Assembly (NCBI GenBank): GCA_017442265.1
Contig: JAFSAC010000068.1
Location: 1-37,230 of the forward strand
Direction: 5' to 3'
Length of the DNA: 37,230 nt
Origin: Clostridia bacterium
GTDB lineage: Bacteria > Bacillota > Clostridia > Oscillospirales > Acutalibacteraceae
Shown here: one piece after another, positions 18,342 through 26,440 of the stretch
Layout: the number at the start of each line of letters is the position of its first letter
Numbering within the stretch: the first letter of the stretch is position 1
Notes under the pieces: generated by a model
The model's database searches: none
What the model was told of the DNA's origin: nothing
What the model saw: the letters and a program-made list of their open reading frames with translations, nothing else
Translations under genes and position numbers: made by a program

Positions 18342-18872
18342 TTAGTTGGCTACCTTCACCATGGCCGGCCGCAGAACACGGTCCCCAAGCTTATAGCCCT
18401 TCTGAAACACCTCGGTCACCGTTTCGGTTTCCACACCGTCCGCATCCTCCCGCATCACCGCATTGTGCAGTGAAGGGTCAAACGGGGCGCCGAGCGCTTC
18501 GATCTCTTCCAGACCCAACTTTTGGAGCGTTTCCTTGAACTGCCGCAGGGTCATATCCACCCCGACCTTGTAATCCTCCCCGGCCGGTGCGGTGAGCGCC
18601 CGATCCATATTATCAACCGAGGCCAGCAGGGCGGTTAAAATATCCGCTTTGGTGAACAGTCCGATCTGCTCCTTTTCCTGTTCGGTGCGGCGCTTGTAGT
18701 TCGCGTATTCCGCCAGCATCCGCTGATACCGGTCCTCGATTTTCTCCAGTTCCTTTTTCAGCTTTTCGATCTCTTCGGCAGCTTTGCCCCCGCCCTTTTT
18801 CTTTCCTTTGACCGGCGTTTCCTCCGCCGGGGCGGTGTCTACCGTCTGTTCTTTTTTCTCGGTGTCACTCAC
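18342..18872 (-). CDS. grpE: Nucleotide exchange factor GrpE
   Basis: This 176-residue partner of DnaK promotes ADP release. A Lys/Glu-rich disordered head is followed by a long coiled coil (EIEKLKKELEKIEDRYQRMLAEYANYKRRTEQEK, residues about 35-70 in part) and a C-terminal beta domain with LEEIEALGAPFDPSLHNAVM and the closing GYKLGDRVLRPAMVKVAN. It overlaps the hrcA stop by 4 bases. Confidence 0.96.
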   Translation of the reverse strand: MSDTEKKEQTVDTAPAEETPVKGKKKGGGKAAEEIEKLKKELEKIEDRYQRMLAEYANYKRRTEQEKEQIGLFTKADILTALLASVDNMDRALTAPAGEDYKVGVDMTLRQFKETLQKLGLEEIEALGAPFDPSLHNAVMREDADGVETETVTEVFQKGYKLGDRVLRPAMVKVAN

Positions 18873-19924
18873 GATTGTTCGTCTCCTTTATCCTCATCCA
18901 GCATATCGCTGAGAATTCTGCCCACCGCTTTGGCGAAATATTCCACCTTCGGGATCGCCGATGCGTAATCCATACGCATCGGACCGATCAGTCCTATGGT
19001 CCCGCGGGCAAGTCCGCCGGTGGTGTATTGGGTGGTGATAATGCTGGAGTCTCCCAGCTCCTGCTTATCGCTCTCACTACCGAGCAGGATCCGCAGCCCT
19101 TCGGAGGAGGCCGATTGCTGCAGCATATCCGCCAGCTGTTCCCGCTGAGCAAGGAAGGTGAGCAACGATTTCGCCCGCTCCGGCGCATAATCGGGGTGCT
19201 GTAACAGATTGAGCTGTCCGGTGAGCAATACCTCCGAATCGGCCGACTCCTGAACCAGCCCGTAGAAAGCGGCCAGCACCGGGGAATACCGTTCGGCGGC
19301 TTTTCCCATGGTGTCCAGCACCTCCTGAATATCCGCCAGACACACGTGCGAAAGCGGGACGTTCAGAAACCGCATCCGGATGAGCTGTGCCACCTGATCC
19401 AGCTCCTCCAACCGAATCTCCTCCTGAAGCCGGCAGGAACGGTTCCGCAGAACCCCGGAATCGGTCACCAGCAGCATCGCCACCTTATGGGACGAGATCG
19501 GCATCAGCTCGATCCGGCGGATCGCCGAACTGCGCTGATCGGGGGTGGTGGTCACCGCCGCATAACCGGTGGAGGTGGCAAGGATCCGGGAGGCCTCCTC
19601 CATTAATCGGTCGGGGGAATCGGACAGCCGCCGCAGGGTGGAATCGATATTCTCCCGATCCTCGTCGGTCAAACTATCCTGCTTCATCAGGTTGTCAATA
19701 TAAAAGCGAAAAGCCGGTGCGGTGGGGATGCGCCCCGCCGAGGTATGCGGCTGTTCCAGATATCCGGCCGCCGCGAGCTCCGCCATTTCGTTGCGAACGG
19801 TAGCGGAGGACACCTCCTCATCCAGCTTGTCGGTCAGAAACTTCGACCCGACCGGCTCACCGGTTTCAATATACGCGTCCACGATCGCCGCTAAAATTTT
19901 TCTTCGACGTTCATTCCACTGCAA
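18869..19924 (-). CDS. hrcA: Heat-inducible transcription repressor HrcA
   Basis: This 351-residue repressor binds CIRCE and shuts off the operon when GroEL is free. An N-terminal winged helix (NERRRKILAAIVDAYIETGEPVGSKFL, then SSATVRNEMAELAAAGYLEQPHTSAGRIPT) precedes the GAF-like dimer domain. I chose a TTG start at 19924, because AGAGGTG lies about 6 bases upstream and the protein then begins where HrcA proteins normally do. An in-frame TTG at 19954 sits inside the CIRCE element and is unlikely. The gene is first in the operon and self-regulated. Confidence 0.95.
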   Translation of the reverse strand: MQWNERRRKILAAIVDAYIETGEPVGSKFLTDKLDEEVSSATVRNEMAELAAAGYLEQPHTSAGRIPTAPAFRFYIDNLMKQDSLTDEDRENIDSTLRRLSDSPDRLMEEASRILATSTGYAAVTTTPDQRSSAIRRIELMPISSHKVAMLLVTDSGVLRNRSCRLQEEIRLEELDQVAQLIRMRFLNVPLSHVCLADIQEVLDTMGKAAERYSPVLAAFYGLVQESADSEVLLTGQLNLLQHPDYAPERAKSLLTFLAQREQLADMLQQSASSEGLRILLGSESDKQELGDSSIITTQYTTGGLARGTIGLIGPMRMDYASAIPKVEYFAKAVGRILSDMLDEDKGDEQS

Positions 19925-19943
19925 CCTGCTCACCTCTTTCCGA

Positions 19944-19970
19944 TTAGCACTCAAACCTTCCGAGTGCTAA
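19944..19970. promoter_or_regulatory. CIRCE operator
   Basis: TTAGCACTC-N9-GAGTGCTAA is a perfect match to the CIRCE consensus, lying between the hrcA promoter and start codon. Confidence 0.98.
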
Positions 19971-19977
19971 CACCATT

Positions 19978-20006
19978 ATATTACCCCCGCTTTCCCGGAA
20001 TGTCAA
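19978..20006 (-). promoter_or_regulatory. Promoter of the hrcA-grpE-dnaK-dnaJ operon
   Basis: TTGACA (20006-20001), a 17-base spacer and TAATAT (19983-19978) lie just upstream of CIRCE. An overlapping TATAAT at 19980-19975 would give a 20-base spacer. Confidence 0.75.
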
Positions 20007-20054
20007 GGGGAAATTATGAATTCTTTGTAAATAGCGCAATAACGCCGACTTTTC

Positions 20055-20083
20055 TTGATTTTTTCCTAAAAATCCTATATACT
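20055..20083 (+). promoter_or_regulatory. Promoter of the QueG-like gene
   Basis: TTGATT (20055-20060), a 17-base spacer and TATACT (20078-20083) precede the GGGAGGAG Shine-Dalgarno and the ATG at 20116. Confidence 0.65.
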
Positions 20084-20115
20084 TTTATCAAAATCAAGCG
20101 GGAGGAGCAATCAAC

Positions 20116-20898
20116 ATGGAGATACTGAAGGTCATCCGGGAGTTTGTGCCGGATGCCGGCATCTGCTCTTTTGAGCGAATTCAAGAGCATCTTCTCCCCT
20201 GCCGGGCCAAAAGCCGTCTGCCGGAACATCCGAAAAGTGTCATTCTGATGATCTTCCCCTATCGGTTCCCCGATTCACCCGGACGGAATCTGTCCCGGTT
20301 TGCCTGCGTGCCGGATTATCACACGGTCGCCGGCGAGGTGCTGAATGCCGCCGCTCAGCGGTGTGAAGAATGCTTCCCCGGTTATCAGTTTATCCCGTTT
20401 ATGGACAATTCCCCCATCCCGGAGGTGAAAGCCGCCGCCCTTTCAGGACTCGGGGTGATCGGGCAAAACGGTCTGCTCATCCACCCAAAATTCGGTTCGT
20501 TTCTCTTTTTAGGCGAGCTTGTCACCGATCTGCCGCTCACCCCTACCGGGGATACCGTCCGGCACTGTTACGGCTGCGGTAACTGTGTGACCGCCTGCCC
20601 GGGAAACTGTTTGCCGGGAGGGGACCGAGAAACCTGTGTTTCCGCGATCTCCCAGAAAAAAGGAGAACTCACCGAAATGGAGACCGCTCTGCTGAAAAAA
20701 GGCGGGCTGATCTGGGGATGCGACCGCTGTCAGGAAGCGTGTCCGTTAAACCGGGATGCGGTCATTGATCCCCACCCCTGTTTTACCGATTACACCCCGC
20801 AGTTTGATCCCGATCACCCGGATTTTGACAGCCGGGCGTATGCCTGGCGCGGAAAAGCGGTGCCGGGGCGGAATGCGGAATTGTTGAAAAAGAAATAA
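20116..20898 (+). CDS. QueG-like double 4Fe-4S protein (short epoxyqueuosine-reductase homologue)
   Basis: This 260-residue cytoplasmic protein carries two cluster motifs, CYGCGNCVTACPGNCL near residue 155 and CDRCQEACPLN near residue 205. That layout is typical of QueG, which reduces epoxyqueuosine in tRNA using cobalamin and 4Fe-4S clusters. The PEVKAAALSGLGVIGQNGLLIHPKFGSFLFLGEL segment also matches the QueG family. The C-terminal HEAT-repeat extension of full-length QueG (about 350-390 residues) is absent and the N-terminal part is short. It may therefore be a paralogue with a different substrate. It is a single-gene unit with its own promoter and terminator. Confidence 0.75.
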   Translation: MEILKVIREFVPDAGICSFERIQEHLLPCRAKSRLPEHPKSVILMIFPYRFPDSPGRNLSRFACVPDYHTVAGEVLNAAAQRCEECFPGYQFIPFMDNSPIPEVKAAALSGLGVIGQNGLLIHPKFGSFLFLGELVTDLPLTPTGDTVRHCYGCGNCVTACPGNCLPGGDRETCVSAISQKKGELTEMETALLKKGGLIWGCDRCQEACPLNRDAVIDPHPCFTDYTPQFDPDHPDFDSRAYAWRGKAVPGRNAELLKKK

Positions 20899-20937
20899 AA
20901 AAAGAGCCAAGACAAACCGTCTTGGCTCTTTTTTTAT
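20897..20937. terminator. Bidirectional terminator between convergent genes
   Basis: AAAGAGCCAAGAC and GTCTTGGCTCTTT pair around AAACC, with A- and T-runs on either side. It overlaps the stop of the minus-strand gene ending at 20934. Confidence 0.9.
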
Positions 20938-22493
20938 TGTTTCCGTTTCGCCGACCAGATGAGGCAGGCGGCCACCGCCGCGGCGGATAATACCAACAAT
21001 GCCAACAGTAAGATCGGCTGTTTTTCTGCCGGAGGCGGCGCAAATCCCTCACTGCGCTCCACCTCGAAATCCCATTCCACCGTTCCCTCCGGGGTTAAGG
21101 TGCAATCAAAGGGACAAAAGAGGGAGATGCGATAGTGTTGTTCCGCGCCGTAGGCCATTCCGTCGTGATCGATCTTGAGCGCTTCAGCGGTAAGCTCGGT
21201 ATACGGTCCGCTGTACAGCACCCGATTTCCTGCCGATACGGTAACAAAAAGCCGGGACAAATAGGTATAACCGGCGGTTCCCTTTTGCGGGAATTGAAGT
21301 CCCTCCAACAACATCCGTGCCGGATACCGGCCATGGTTTTGTAAGGTCAGCGTTCCCTTCACCGACTGTCCGGCGGTCAGCTTCGGAGCTTCCCAAAAAG
21401 CGGATTTGGTCGCTACAAGCCGCATCTCTCCGTCCTCGGAGCGGGCGCGGAAGATCCGGGCGAATACCGGCTCTTCGGTCGGCTGACCGGGGGTATAGGT
21501 CAGCGCCTGCGCTTCTGCCGTGGGGTCAAACGGATCAGCATCATGGGACAGCCGTGCGATCTGTACCGGGGACAACATCCCCTGATACAACCGGACGTCC
21601 TCCATTAACCCGATAAAGGGAGAATGATCACCGAGCGCCCCGCCCAGCCGCAGGGTGGTAAGGTTAAACTCTTTCAAGGAAATCGGCAGGGCGGTCTCCT
21701 TCCACAGCACCCCGTCCACAAACACCGCCAGCTTTTGTTCTTCTACCGTCAGCGCAATATGATGCCAGCCCCCGGTCGGCAGTTCGTTTTTCACCGTTTC
21801 GGTGGCGGGATGATACAACTCCTGCTTTCCTTCGGTCTTCTTGGTTTTATACCCGACCGACAGCATCATACCGTGCGCCAGCACCGTATCTTGTGCATCG
21901 GTCCGGCGAACCGCCGGGGAAAGATAAATTTCATTTTGACCGTCCTTCCCGGTCAGGGTAAAAAGGCGCTGATCGAGATTAGCGGATGCCGCCCCTTGCT
22001 CCGAGCGGTTTATCCACATCGACAGGGTAAACGGAGCGGAAACCCCCTCCATATTCACCTGCATATAGTGATTTTTGCCGTTGAACAACAGCGCTTTTCC
22101 GTCGGCACGTCCCGTTCTCCACGCCGCCTGGGTGTGAATGTAGGTGGCGCCGTCCTCATGCCACACCGCCTGTTCATCCCACGGGGTATTGTACTGAACC
22201 AACGGACGGAACGGTACCTCCGGCTCCCGCTGCGGGGCAGGGGCGGCGGTGGTCGCCGTGGTTTCCCCGGTCGTTTGTCCGGTGGCGGTGGCATCGGTCT
22301 GCCCGGTACCCACGGTGGTCGCCGCGGTGGCAGTCGAAGTGGTGACGGTCGAAGTGGTGGCGGTCGAAGTGGTGGGGTCGGTCTGCCCGGCGGTGGTACC
22401 GGTCGCCGGCGCGGCCAACACCACCCCCTGCATCAACAACAGGGTGATGATCATTATGATGACAGCACCGATCCATTTGGATTTTCCGTGCAT
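20934..22493 (-). CDS. Cell-surface LamG/concanavalin-like protein with Thr-rich linker and C-terminal anchor
   Basis: This protein of about 519 residues has an N-terminal signal peptide (WIGAVIIMIITLLLMQGVVLAAP), then a Thr/Ala/Val-rich low-complexity region to about residue 95. A LamG-like beta-sandwich follows at about 105-330 (FTLSMWINRSEQG, GGWHHIALTVEEQKLAVFVDGVLW, LMEDVRLYQGMLSPVQIARL). After a second beta-rich region it ends in a transmembrane helix and KRKQ. LamG domains often bind glycans, but no ligand is indicated. I chose the ATG at 22493 for its AAAGGAG Shine-Dalgarno; an upstream in-frame ATG would spoil the signal peptide. It is divergent from another Thr-linker surface protein, so the two may act together at the envelope. 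Confidence 0.8.
   Translation of the reverse strand: MHGKSKWIGAVIIMIITLLLMQGVVLAAPATGTTAGQTDPTTSTATTSTVTTSTATAATTVGTGQTDATATGQTTGETTATTAAPAPQREPEVPFRPLVQYNTPWDEQAVWHEDGATYIHTQAAWRTGRADGKALLFNGKNHYMQVNMEGVSAPFTLSMWINRSEQGAASANLDQRLFTLTGKDGQNEIYLSPAVRRTDAQDTVLAHGMMLSVGYKTKKTEGKQELYHPATETVKNELPTGGWHHIALTVEEQKLAVFVDGVLWKETALPISLKEFNLTTLRLGGALGDHSPFIGLMEDVRLYQGMLSPVQIARLSHDADPFDPTAEAQALTYTPGQPTEEPVFARIFRARSEDGEMRLVATKSAFWEAPKLTAGQSVKGTLTLQNHGRYPARMLLEGLQFPQKGTAGYTYLSRLFVTVSAGNRVLYSGPYTELTAEALKIDHDGMAYGAEQHYRISLFCPFDCTLTPEGTVEWDFEVERSEGFAPPPAEKQPILLLALLVLSAAAVAACLIWSAKRKQ
22324..22381. repeat. 15-bp tandem repeat encoding the Thr-rich linker
   Basis: Units of the form GTGGTGRCGGTCGAA follow each other at 39-53 and 54-68 of the 22.3-kb block, with partial units either side. 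On the minus strand they encode TSTxT-type repeats of the surface protein. Such arrays often vary in length between strains. Confidence 0.7.
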
Positions 22494-22592
22494 CCCGATC
22501 GCTCCTTTCCAAAAGACGTATACCCTATTTTCTCTTTTTTTGAGCAAAATGTCAATGATAAAATGTGCCAATGAAAAAATATGTCGAATAAG

Positions 22593-22622
22593 TTGCCTTT
22601 TTTAAATAGAGTATGTTATAAT
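22593..22622 (+). promoter_or_regulatory. Promoter of the phosphodiester glycosidase gene
   Basis: TTGCCT (22593-22598), an 18-base spacer and TATAAT (22617-22622) lie about 50 bases before the start codon. Confidence 0.6.
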
Positions 22623-22671
22623 AAACGGCGGATTGAAAATACCTGTCGTTTATCATAAAGGAGATCGTTTT

Positions 22672-23841
22672 ATGTCTGCCAAACATCAAAAGCGCCGCTT
22701 TTTCTTCGGGAAAAAGCCGCAGGAAGCCACCGAAAAACCGGTTACCGTCAAAGCCCGGGTGCTGACCGCCCTGAAATGGGTCGGCATCGGCATCGGCGGG
22801 GTGCTGGCGGTGGTGGTGCTCGGATTTTTGACCGTGTTTTACACCCCGTTTTTCCCCGAAGCACGCACCCAGTATATTTTAATGACCCTGCACACCTCCA
22901 ACCCGTGGCTGGCGACCGTCTTCTTCTCGGAGGAGACCATTAACCGGGTGGTAGAGGAAAACCGGGTGGTGGAGCCGGAAGGCAACACCAACACCGATCT
23001 GATCCAGGTAGGGGCGACCACCGCTACCACCTCCCCCACCACCTCGGCGACCACGGCGGCTACCACCAACAAGCCCACCACCAAGGCGCCGGTCGATACC
23101 ACCCCGCGCACCACCTCCGGCGGATACAGTGCCACGGTGGTGTATGAGGCGGAAGGCATCGATATGCTGCAGATCGTCACCAACAAATACACCGCCCGGC
23201 TTATTCGGGTGAAAGACCCTTCCCGGGTGAAGCTGGGACTTTGCAAAGACTTCATGGTATCCGGCAAACGGGGTGAAAAGCTGCCGGATATGTGCGCTCG
23301 CCTGGGGGCGGTCGCCGGGATCAATGCCGGTGGCTTCCAGGACAAGGGCGGCGTCGGAAGCGGCAACTATCCGACCCAGCTTTGTGTCAAAGACGGCGAG
23401 ATTTTGTATGCCGATCCGTCGCTGTCCAGCTACCAGGTGATCGGCTTTAACAAGGATAACGTACTGGTGCTCGGCAAATACACGAAGGACCAGATCATGG
23501 AAAACAACATCCGGGATGCGATCGCTTTCAAGCCGTATCTCATCCTCAACGGTAAAAAGGCCGCCGCTTTCGGCGCCGCCGGCGGACGGGATCCGCGCGC
23601 GGCGATCGGACAGACCGCCGACGGTACCGTATTACTGCTCGCCTGCGACGGTCGCCAGAGCAATATGGAAGGCGCCAATATGCAGGACCTCACCAACATT
23701 ATGTGGGAATACGGTGCGGTGAACGCGGCGAACATCGACGGCGGTTCCTCCACCACCGTGGTGGTGAACAACCAACTGATGAACAAGCCCTGCGGCCCGG
23801 CGGGCGCACGGTTCCTGCCCAACGGCTGGCTGGTTTTCTAA
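22672..23841 (+). CDS. Membrane-anchored phosphodiester glycosidase-family protein (NAGPA/DUF2233)
   Basis: This protein of about 389 residues has a basic cytoplasmic head, one transmembrane helix at about residues 33-58, a Thr-rich linker (TTATTSPTTSATTAATTNKPTT) and an extracellular catalytic domain. The motifs GINAGGF, DPRAAIGQTADGTVLLLACDGR and NIDGGSSTTVVV are typical of the NAGPA/DUF2233 family. That family includes the enzyme that uncovers mannose-6-phosphate in lysosomal glycoproteins, and bacterial exopolysaccharide or cell-wall enzymes. The bacterial substrate here is unknown; a cell-wall polymer phosphodiester is plausible. The ATG at 22672 has an AAAGGAG Shine-Dalgarno. It is divergent from the LamG surface protein. 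Confidence 0.85.
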   Translation: MSAKHQKRRFFFGKKPQEATEKPVTVKARVLTALKWVGIGIGGVLAVVVLGFLTVFYTPFFPEARTQYILMTLHTSNPWLATVFFSEETINRVVEENRVVEPEGNTNTDLIQVGATTATTSPTTSATTAATTNKPTTKAPVDTTPRTTSGGYSATVVYEAEGIDMLQIVTNKYTARLIRVKDPSRVKLGLCKDFMVSGKRGEKLPDMCARLGAVAGINAGGFQDKGGVGSGNYPTQLCVKDGEILYADPSLSSYQVIGFNKDNVLVLGKYTKDQIMENNIRDAIAFKPYLILNGKKAAAFGAAGGRDPRAAIGQTADGTVLLLACDGRQSNMEGANMQDLTNIMWEYGAVNAANIDGGSSTTVVVNNQLMNKPCGPAGARFLPNGWLVF

Positions 23842-23848
23842 AAAACTC

Positions 23849-23877
23849 TTGTATCGGTTTATAAAATACAGTATAAT
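23849..23877 (+). promoter_or_regulatory. Promoter of the darA-holB-ricT cluster
   Basis: TTGTAT (23849-23854), a 17-base spacer and TATAAT (23872-23877) lie about 35 bases before the start of the first gene. Confidence 0.75.
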
Positions 23878-23910
23878 GACTATATATAACCGTTTGAGGA
23901 GGGCTTTCCC

Positions 23911-24231
23911 TTGAAACTGATCATCGCTATTGTGAATAAAGAAGACAGCAACGCGGTAGCTTCTGCGCTGATCCGTGCCGGCTTCCCCACCACCAAGCTA
24001 TCCACCACCGGCGGCTTTTTGAAGGCGGGTAACACCACCTTCCTGCTGGGCGTGGACGAAGCTCGGGTGGATGAAGCGGTGGAGCTGATTGCGAAATATT
24101 CCAAAAAACGCACCCAAATGGTATCCAGCACCGTCTACGGCTCGTCCGAATACTCCTCCTTCCCGGTGGAGGTGACGGTAGGCGGCGCGACCATTTTCGT
24201 GACCGACGTCGATCGCTATGAAAAGCTTTGA
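23911..24231 (+). CDS. darA: Cyclic-di-AMP receptor (DarA/PstA-like)
   Basis: This 106-residue PII-like protein binds the second messenger c-di-AMP. The N-terminus KLIIAIVNKEDSNAVASALIRAGFPTTKLSTTGGFLKAGNTTFLLG and the C-terminal strand VEVTVGGATIFVTDVDRYEKL match the DUF970/YaaQ family. The start is a TTG at 23911 with a GAGGAGGG Shine-Dalgarno 8 bases upstream. It lies directly upstream of holB and ricT, as yaaQ does in Bacillus, although yaaR is missing here. The last 14 bases overlap holB. Downstream partners of DarA are generally unknown. Confidence 0.92.
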   Translation: MKLIIAIVNKEDSNAVASALIRAGFPTTKLSTTGGFLKAGNTTFLLGVDEARVDEAVELIAKYSKKRTQMVSSTVYGSSEYSSFPVEVTVGGATIFVTDVDRYEKL

Positions 24232-25222
24232 TCGTCCCTTCCCGCAGTTTATCGGAAACGACGGCGCGAAAAACCAGATTGCGGCCTATCTGCAATCGGG
24301 ACAGTTCCCGCACGCCCTTTTGATCGAAGGCCCGACCGGCAGCGGTAAAAAAACGCTGGCGCGGCTGATTGCCGGAGCGGCGGTATGTGAAAATGCCGAA
24401 GAGCGCCCCTGCGGACGGTGTGCCGGCTGTCGCAAGGCGGCGGAGAATATCCACCCCGACGTGGAGGAGTTTTCCGGTACCGGCGGGGAGCGTTCCTTTC
24501 ATATTGACACGGTACGCGTACTGCGGCATAACGCCTATATCCTGCCCAACGAAGCGGAAAAACGGGTGATGATCCTCTCGAACGCTCACCAGATGACCCC
24601 GCAGGCGCAAAACGCACTGCTCAAAATTTTGGAAGAACCGCCGGTGCATCTGTTATTTATCCTGACCTGTGAAAACCGGGCACAACTGCTTCCCACCATT
24701 CGTTCCCGGGTCACCGTACTGTCGCTGACCGGGGTGTCCTTTGAAAAGGCGTATCCGCTTTTGAAAGAAAAACTCCCGGAGGCAAACGAAGGTGATCTGC
24801 GCCGCACCTTTACCGCTTTTGGCGGGGTGATCGGCCCGGTATTGTCCGGCTTTGCCGACAAGGGTCTGTCCAAAGCACTGGACCTGCTTCCGAGAATGGC
24901 AAAGGCGCTGCTTTCTCCCGATGATTGGGAGTTGATCGCCCTCACCGGCGAGATCGAAAAGGATAAAGAAACCGTCAAAGAGGTGTTAAACGGTCTGCAT
25001 CTTTTGTTCCGTGATGCGCTGATGCTTCACTACGGCAGTACCGCTACCCTCTCCACCGCCCCCGATGCCGCCCGCACCCTGTCGGCCGCTTTGAGCGGAA
25101 CCCGGCTGACCGCCCTTATCAAAGAGGTGGAAGGGTTGCAGGAGGATACGCGGCGGAATATGAACCAAGCGTTATTACTATCCCGATTGGTCACACGGTT
25201 GCGCAGTGCCGCAATCGGCTAA
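24218..25222 (+). CDS. holB: DNA polymerase III subunit delta'
   Basis: This 334-residue clamp-loader subunit loads the sliding clamp together with delta and tau/gamma. The P-loop-like LIEGPTGSGKKTLARLIAG is at about residues 35-53. The zinc-binding cysteines CENAEERPCGRCAGCRKA follow near residue 60, then the sensor region NALLKILEEPPVHLLFILTCENRAQLLPTIRSR. The SRx motif (RSRVTVL) is present. It overlaps darA by 14 bases, and ricT follows after a short gap. Confidence 0.93.
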   Translation: MKSFDRPFPQFIGNDGAKNQIAAYLQSGQFPHALLIEGPTGSGKKTLARLIAGAAVCENAEERPCGRCAGCRKAAENIHPDVEEFSGTGGERSFHIDTVRVLRHNAYILPNEAEKRVMILSNAHQMTPQAQNALLKILEEPPVHLLFILTCENRAQLLPTIRSRVTVLSLTGVSFEKAYPLLKEKLPEANEGDLRRTFTAFGGVIGPVLSGFADKGLSKALDLLPRMAKALLSPDDWELIALTGEIEKDKETVKEVLNGLHLLFRDALMLHYGSTATLSTAPDAARTLSAALSGTRLTALIKEVEGLQEDTRRNMNQALLLSRLVTRLRSAAIG

Positions 25223-25241
25223 CAGAAAGGTAGATTATTAT

Positions 25242-26108
25242 ATGGCATCCATCATCAGTGTCCGTTTCAGAGAAAACGGAAAAGCATACGATTTTGCGGC
25301 GGGGGATTTCCGTCCGCAGATCGGCGATAAAGTGGTGGTCGAAACCTCCCGTGGGGTGGAATGCGGCGACGTGGTCACCGCCTGCCGTCCGGTTCCGGAC
25401 GAAAAGGTGGTCGAACCGCTGAAACCGATCCTGCGACTGGCGACCGCCGACGATATCCGCGAAGCCGCGGAAAAACGTGAAAAGGAAAAACGCGCCCAGC
25501 GCATCTGTCAGGACAAGATCGCGGAGCACAAGCTGGAAATGAAGCTGGTGGACGCGGAGTATTCCTCCGATAACACCAAGATTCTTTTCTATTTCACCGC
25601 CGACGGGCGGGTGGATTTCCGCAATCTGGTCAAAGACCTCGCTTCGGTTTTCCGGATGCGGATCGAACTGCGGCAGATCGGGGTGCGGGACGAAGCGAAG
25701 ATGCTCGGCGGTATCGGCAGTTGCGGCCGGCCGTTCTGCTGTTCGCAGTTTTTGCCGGATTTTCAGCCGGTGTCCATTAAAATGGCAAAAGAACAGGGCT
25801 TATCCCTCAATCCCACCAAAATCTCCGGCAGCTGCGGCCGGCTGATGTGCTGTCTGAAATACGAGCAGAGCACCTATGAGGAACTGCTGAAAATGACCCC
25901 GAAAAACGGCGCTCTTGTCAACACCCCGGAAGGAAAAGGGGTGGTCACCGAAACGAATATCCTGTCCGGGATACTGAAGGTACGTCTGGACAAAGCGGTG
26001 GATTCGCCGCCGATTTCGGTCAAGCGGGAGGACGTGACCGTCCTCCGGGATCACCGGGTCAAGGTCAGCGATAACGAAAAACAACAGCTTTCTGACCTCG
26101 AAAAATAA
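25242..26108 (+). CDS. ricT: PSP1-domain protein RicT/YaaT
   Basis: This 288-residue protein belongs to the PSP1/YaaT family. In Bacillus it forms the RicA-RicF-RicT complex with Fe-S clusters, which supports RNA maturation by RNase Y and entry into sporulation. The C-terminal half has the conserved cysteines in GGIGSCGRPFCCSQFLPDFQ and SGSCGRLMCCLKYEQSTYEEL. The ATG at 25242 has an AGAAAGG Shine-Dalgarno; an in-frame extension into holB is not supported. The holB-ricT order is conserved in Firmicutes. Confidence 0.93.
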   Translation: MASIISVRFRENGKAYDFAAGDFRPQIGDKVVVETSRGVECGDVVTACRPVPDEKVVEPLKPILRLATADDIREAAEKREKEKRAQRICQDKIAEHKLEMKLVDAEYSSDNTKILFYFTADGRVDFRNLVKDLASVFRMRIELRQIGVRDEAKMLGGIGSCGRPFCCSQFLPDFQPVSIKMAKEQGLSLNPTKISGSCGRLMCCLKYEQSTYEELLKMTPKNGALVNTPEGKGVVTETNILSGILKVRLDKAVDSPPISVKREDVTVLRDHRVKVSDNEKQQLSDLEK

Positions 26109-26115
26109 AAAAAGA

Positions 26116-26143
26116 TTGCTTTTTTTACAAAATGTGCTATCAT
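26116..26143 (+). promoter_or_regulatory. Promoter of the ferredoxin gene
   Basis: TTGCTT (26116-26121), a 16-base spacer and TATCAT (26138-26143) lie between ricT and the ferredoxin gene. A weak A/T-flanked hairpin just before it may end the upstream transcript. Confidence 0.5.
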
Positions 26144-26197
26144 TAGGATCAGGGTGAACAATGAATCCCGAACCCTGTTTAAAAGGAGGTGCTTTTC

Positions 26198-26368
26198 ATG
26201 GCCTATAAGATTTCTGACGAATGCATCGCCTGCGGCGCTTGCGCTGAGGGTTGCCCCGTCGAAGCTATCTCCGAGGGAGACGGCAAGTACGAGATCAACG
26301 CGGACGCTTGCATCGACTGTGGTGCTTGCGCGGATGCCTGCCCGGTTGGCGCGGCTGTCGCGGAATAA
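26198..26368 (+). CDS. 2[4Fe-4S] ferredoxin
   Basis: This 56-residue clostridial-type ferredoxin has two CxxCxxCxxxCP motifs, CIACGACAEGCP (residues 9-20) and CIDCGACADACP (39-50). Each holds one 4Fe-4S cluster for low-potential electron transfer in the cytoplasm. The gene begins MAYKISDECIACGAC after a strong AAAAGGAGG Shine-Dalgarno, 7 bases before the ATG. Length and composition are typical. It is a small single-gene unit inserted between ricT and trmN6, where Bacillus has yabA, and it ends in a long hairpin. Possible users include the corrinoid activator and other anaerobic redox enzymes, but no partner is shown. Confidence 0.96.
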   Translation: MAYKISDECIACGACAEGCPVEAISEGDGKYEINADACIDCGACADACPVGAAVAE

Positions 26369-26386
26369 TCACGCACAAACGACATC

Positions 26387-26418
26387 GAATTGCCGGGCGG
26401 CTCGCCGCCCGGCAATTC
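26387..26418 (+). terminator. Hairpin after the ferredoxin gene
   Basis: GAATTGCCGGGCGGC and GCCGCCCGGCAATTC form a perfect 15-bp stem with a 2-base loop. The T-run after it is poor (GCTTTAT), so it may be a partial terminator or an mRNA-stabilising 3' end. Confidence 0.7.
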
Positions 26419-26440
26419 GCTTTATGAGGGGGGTACCGGG

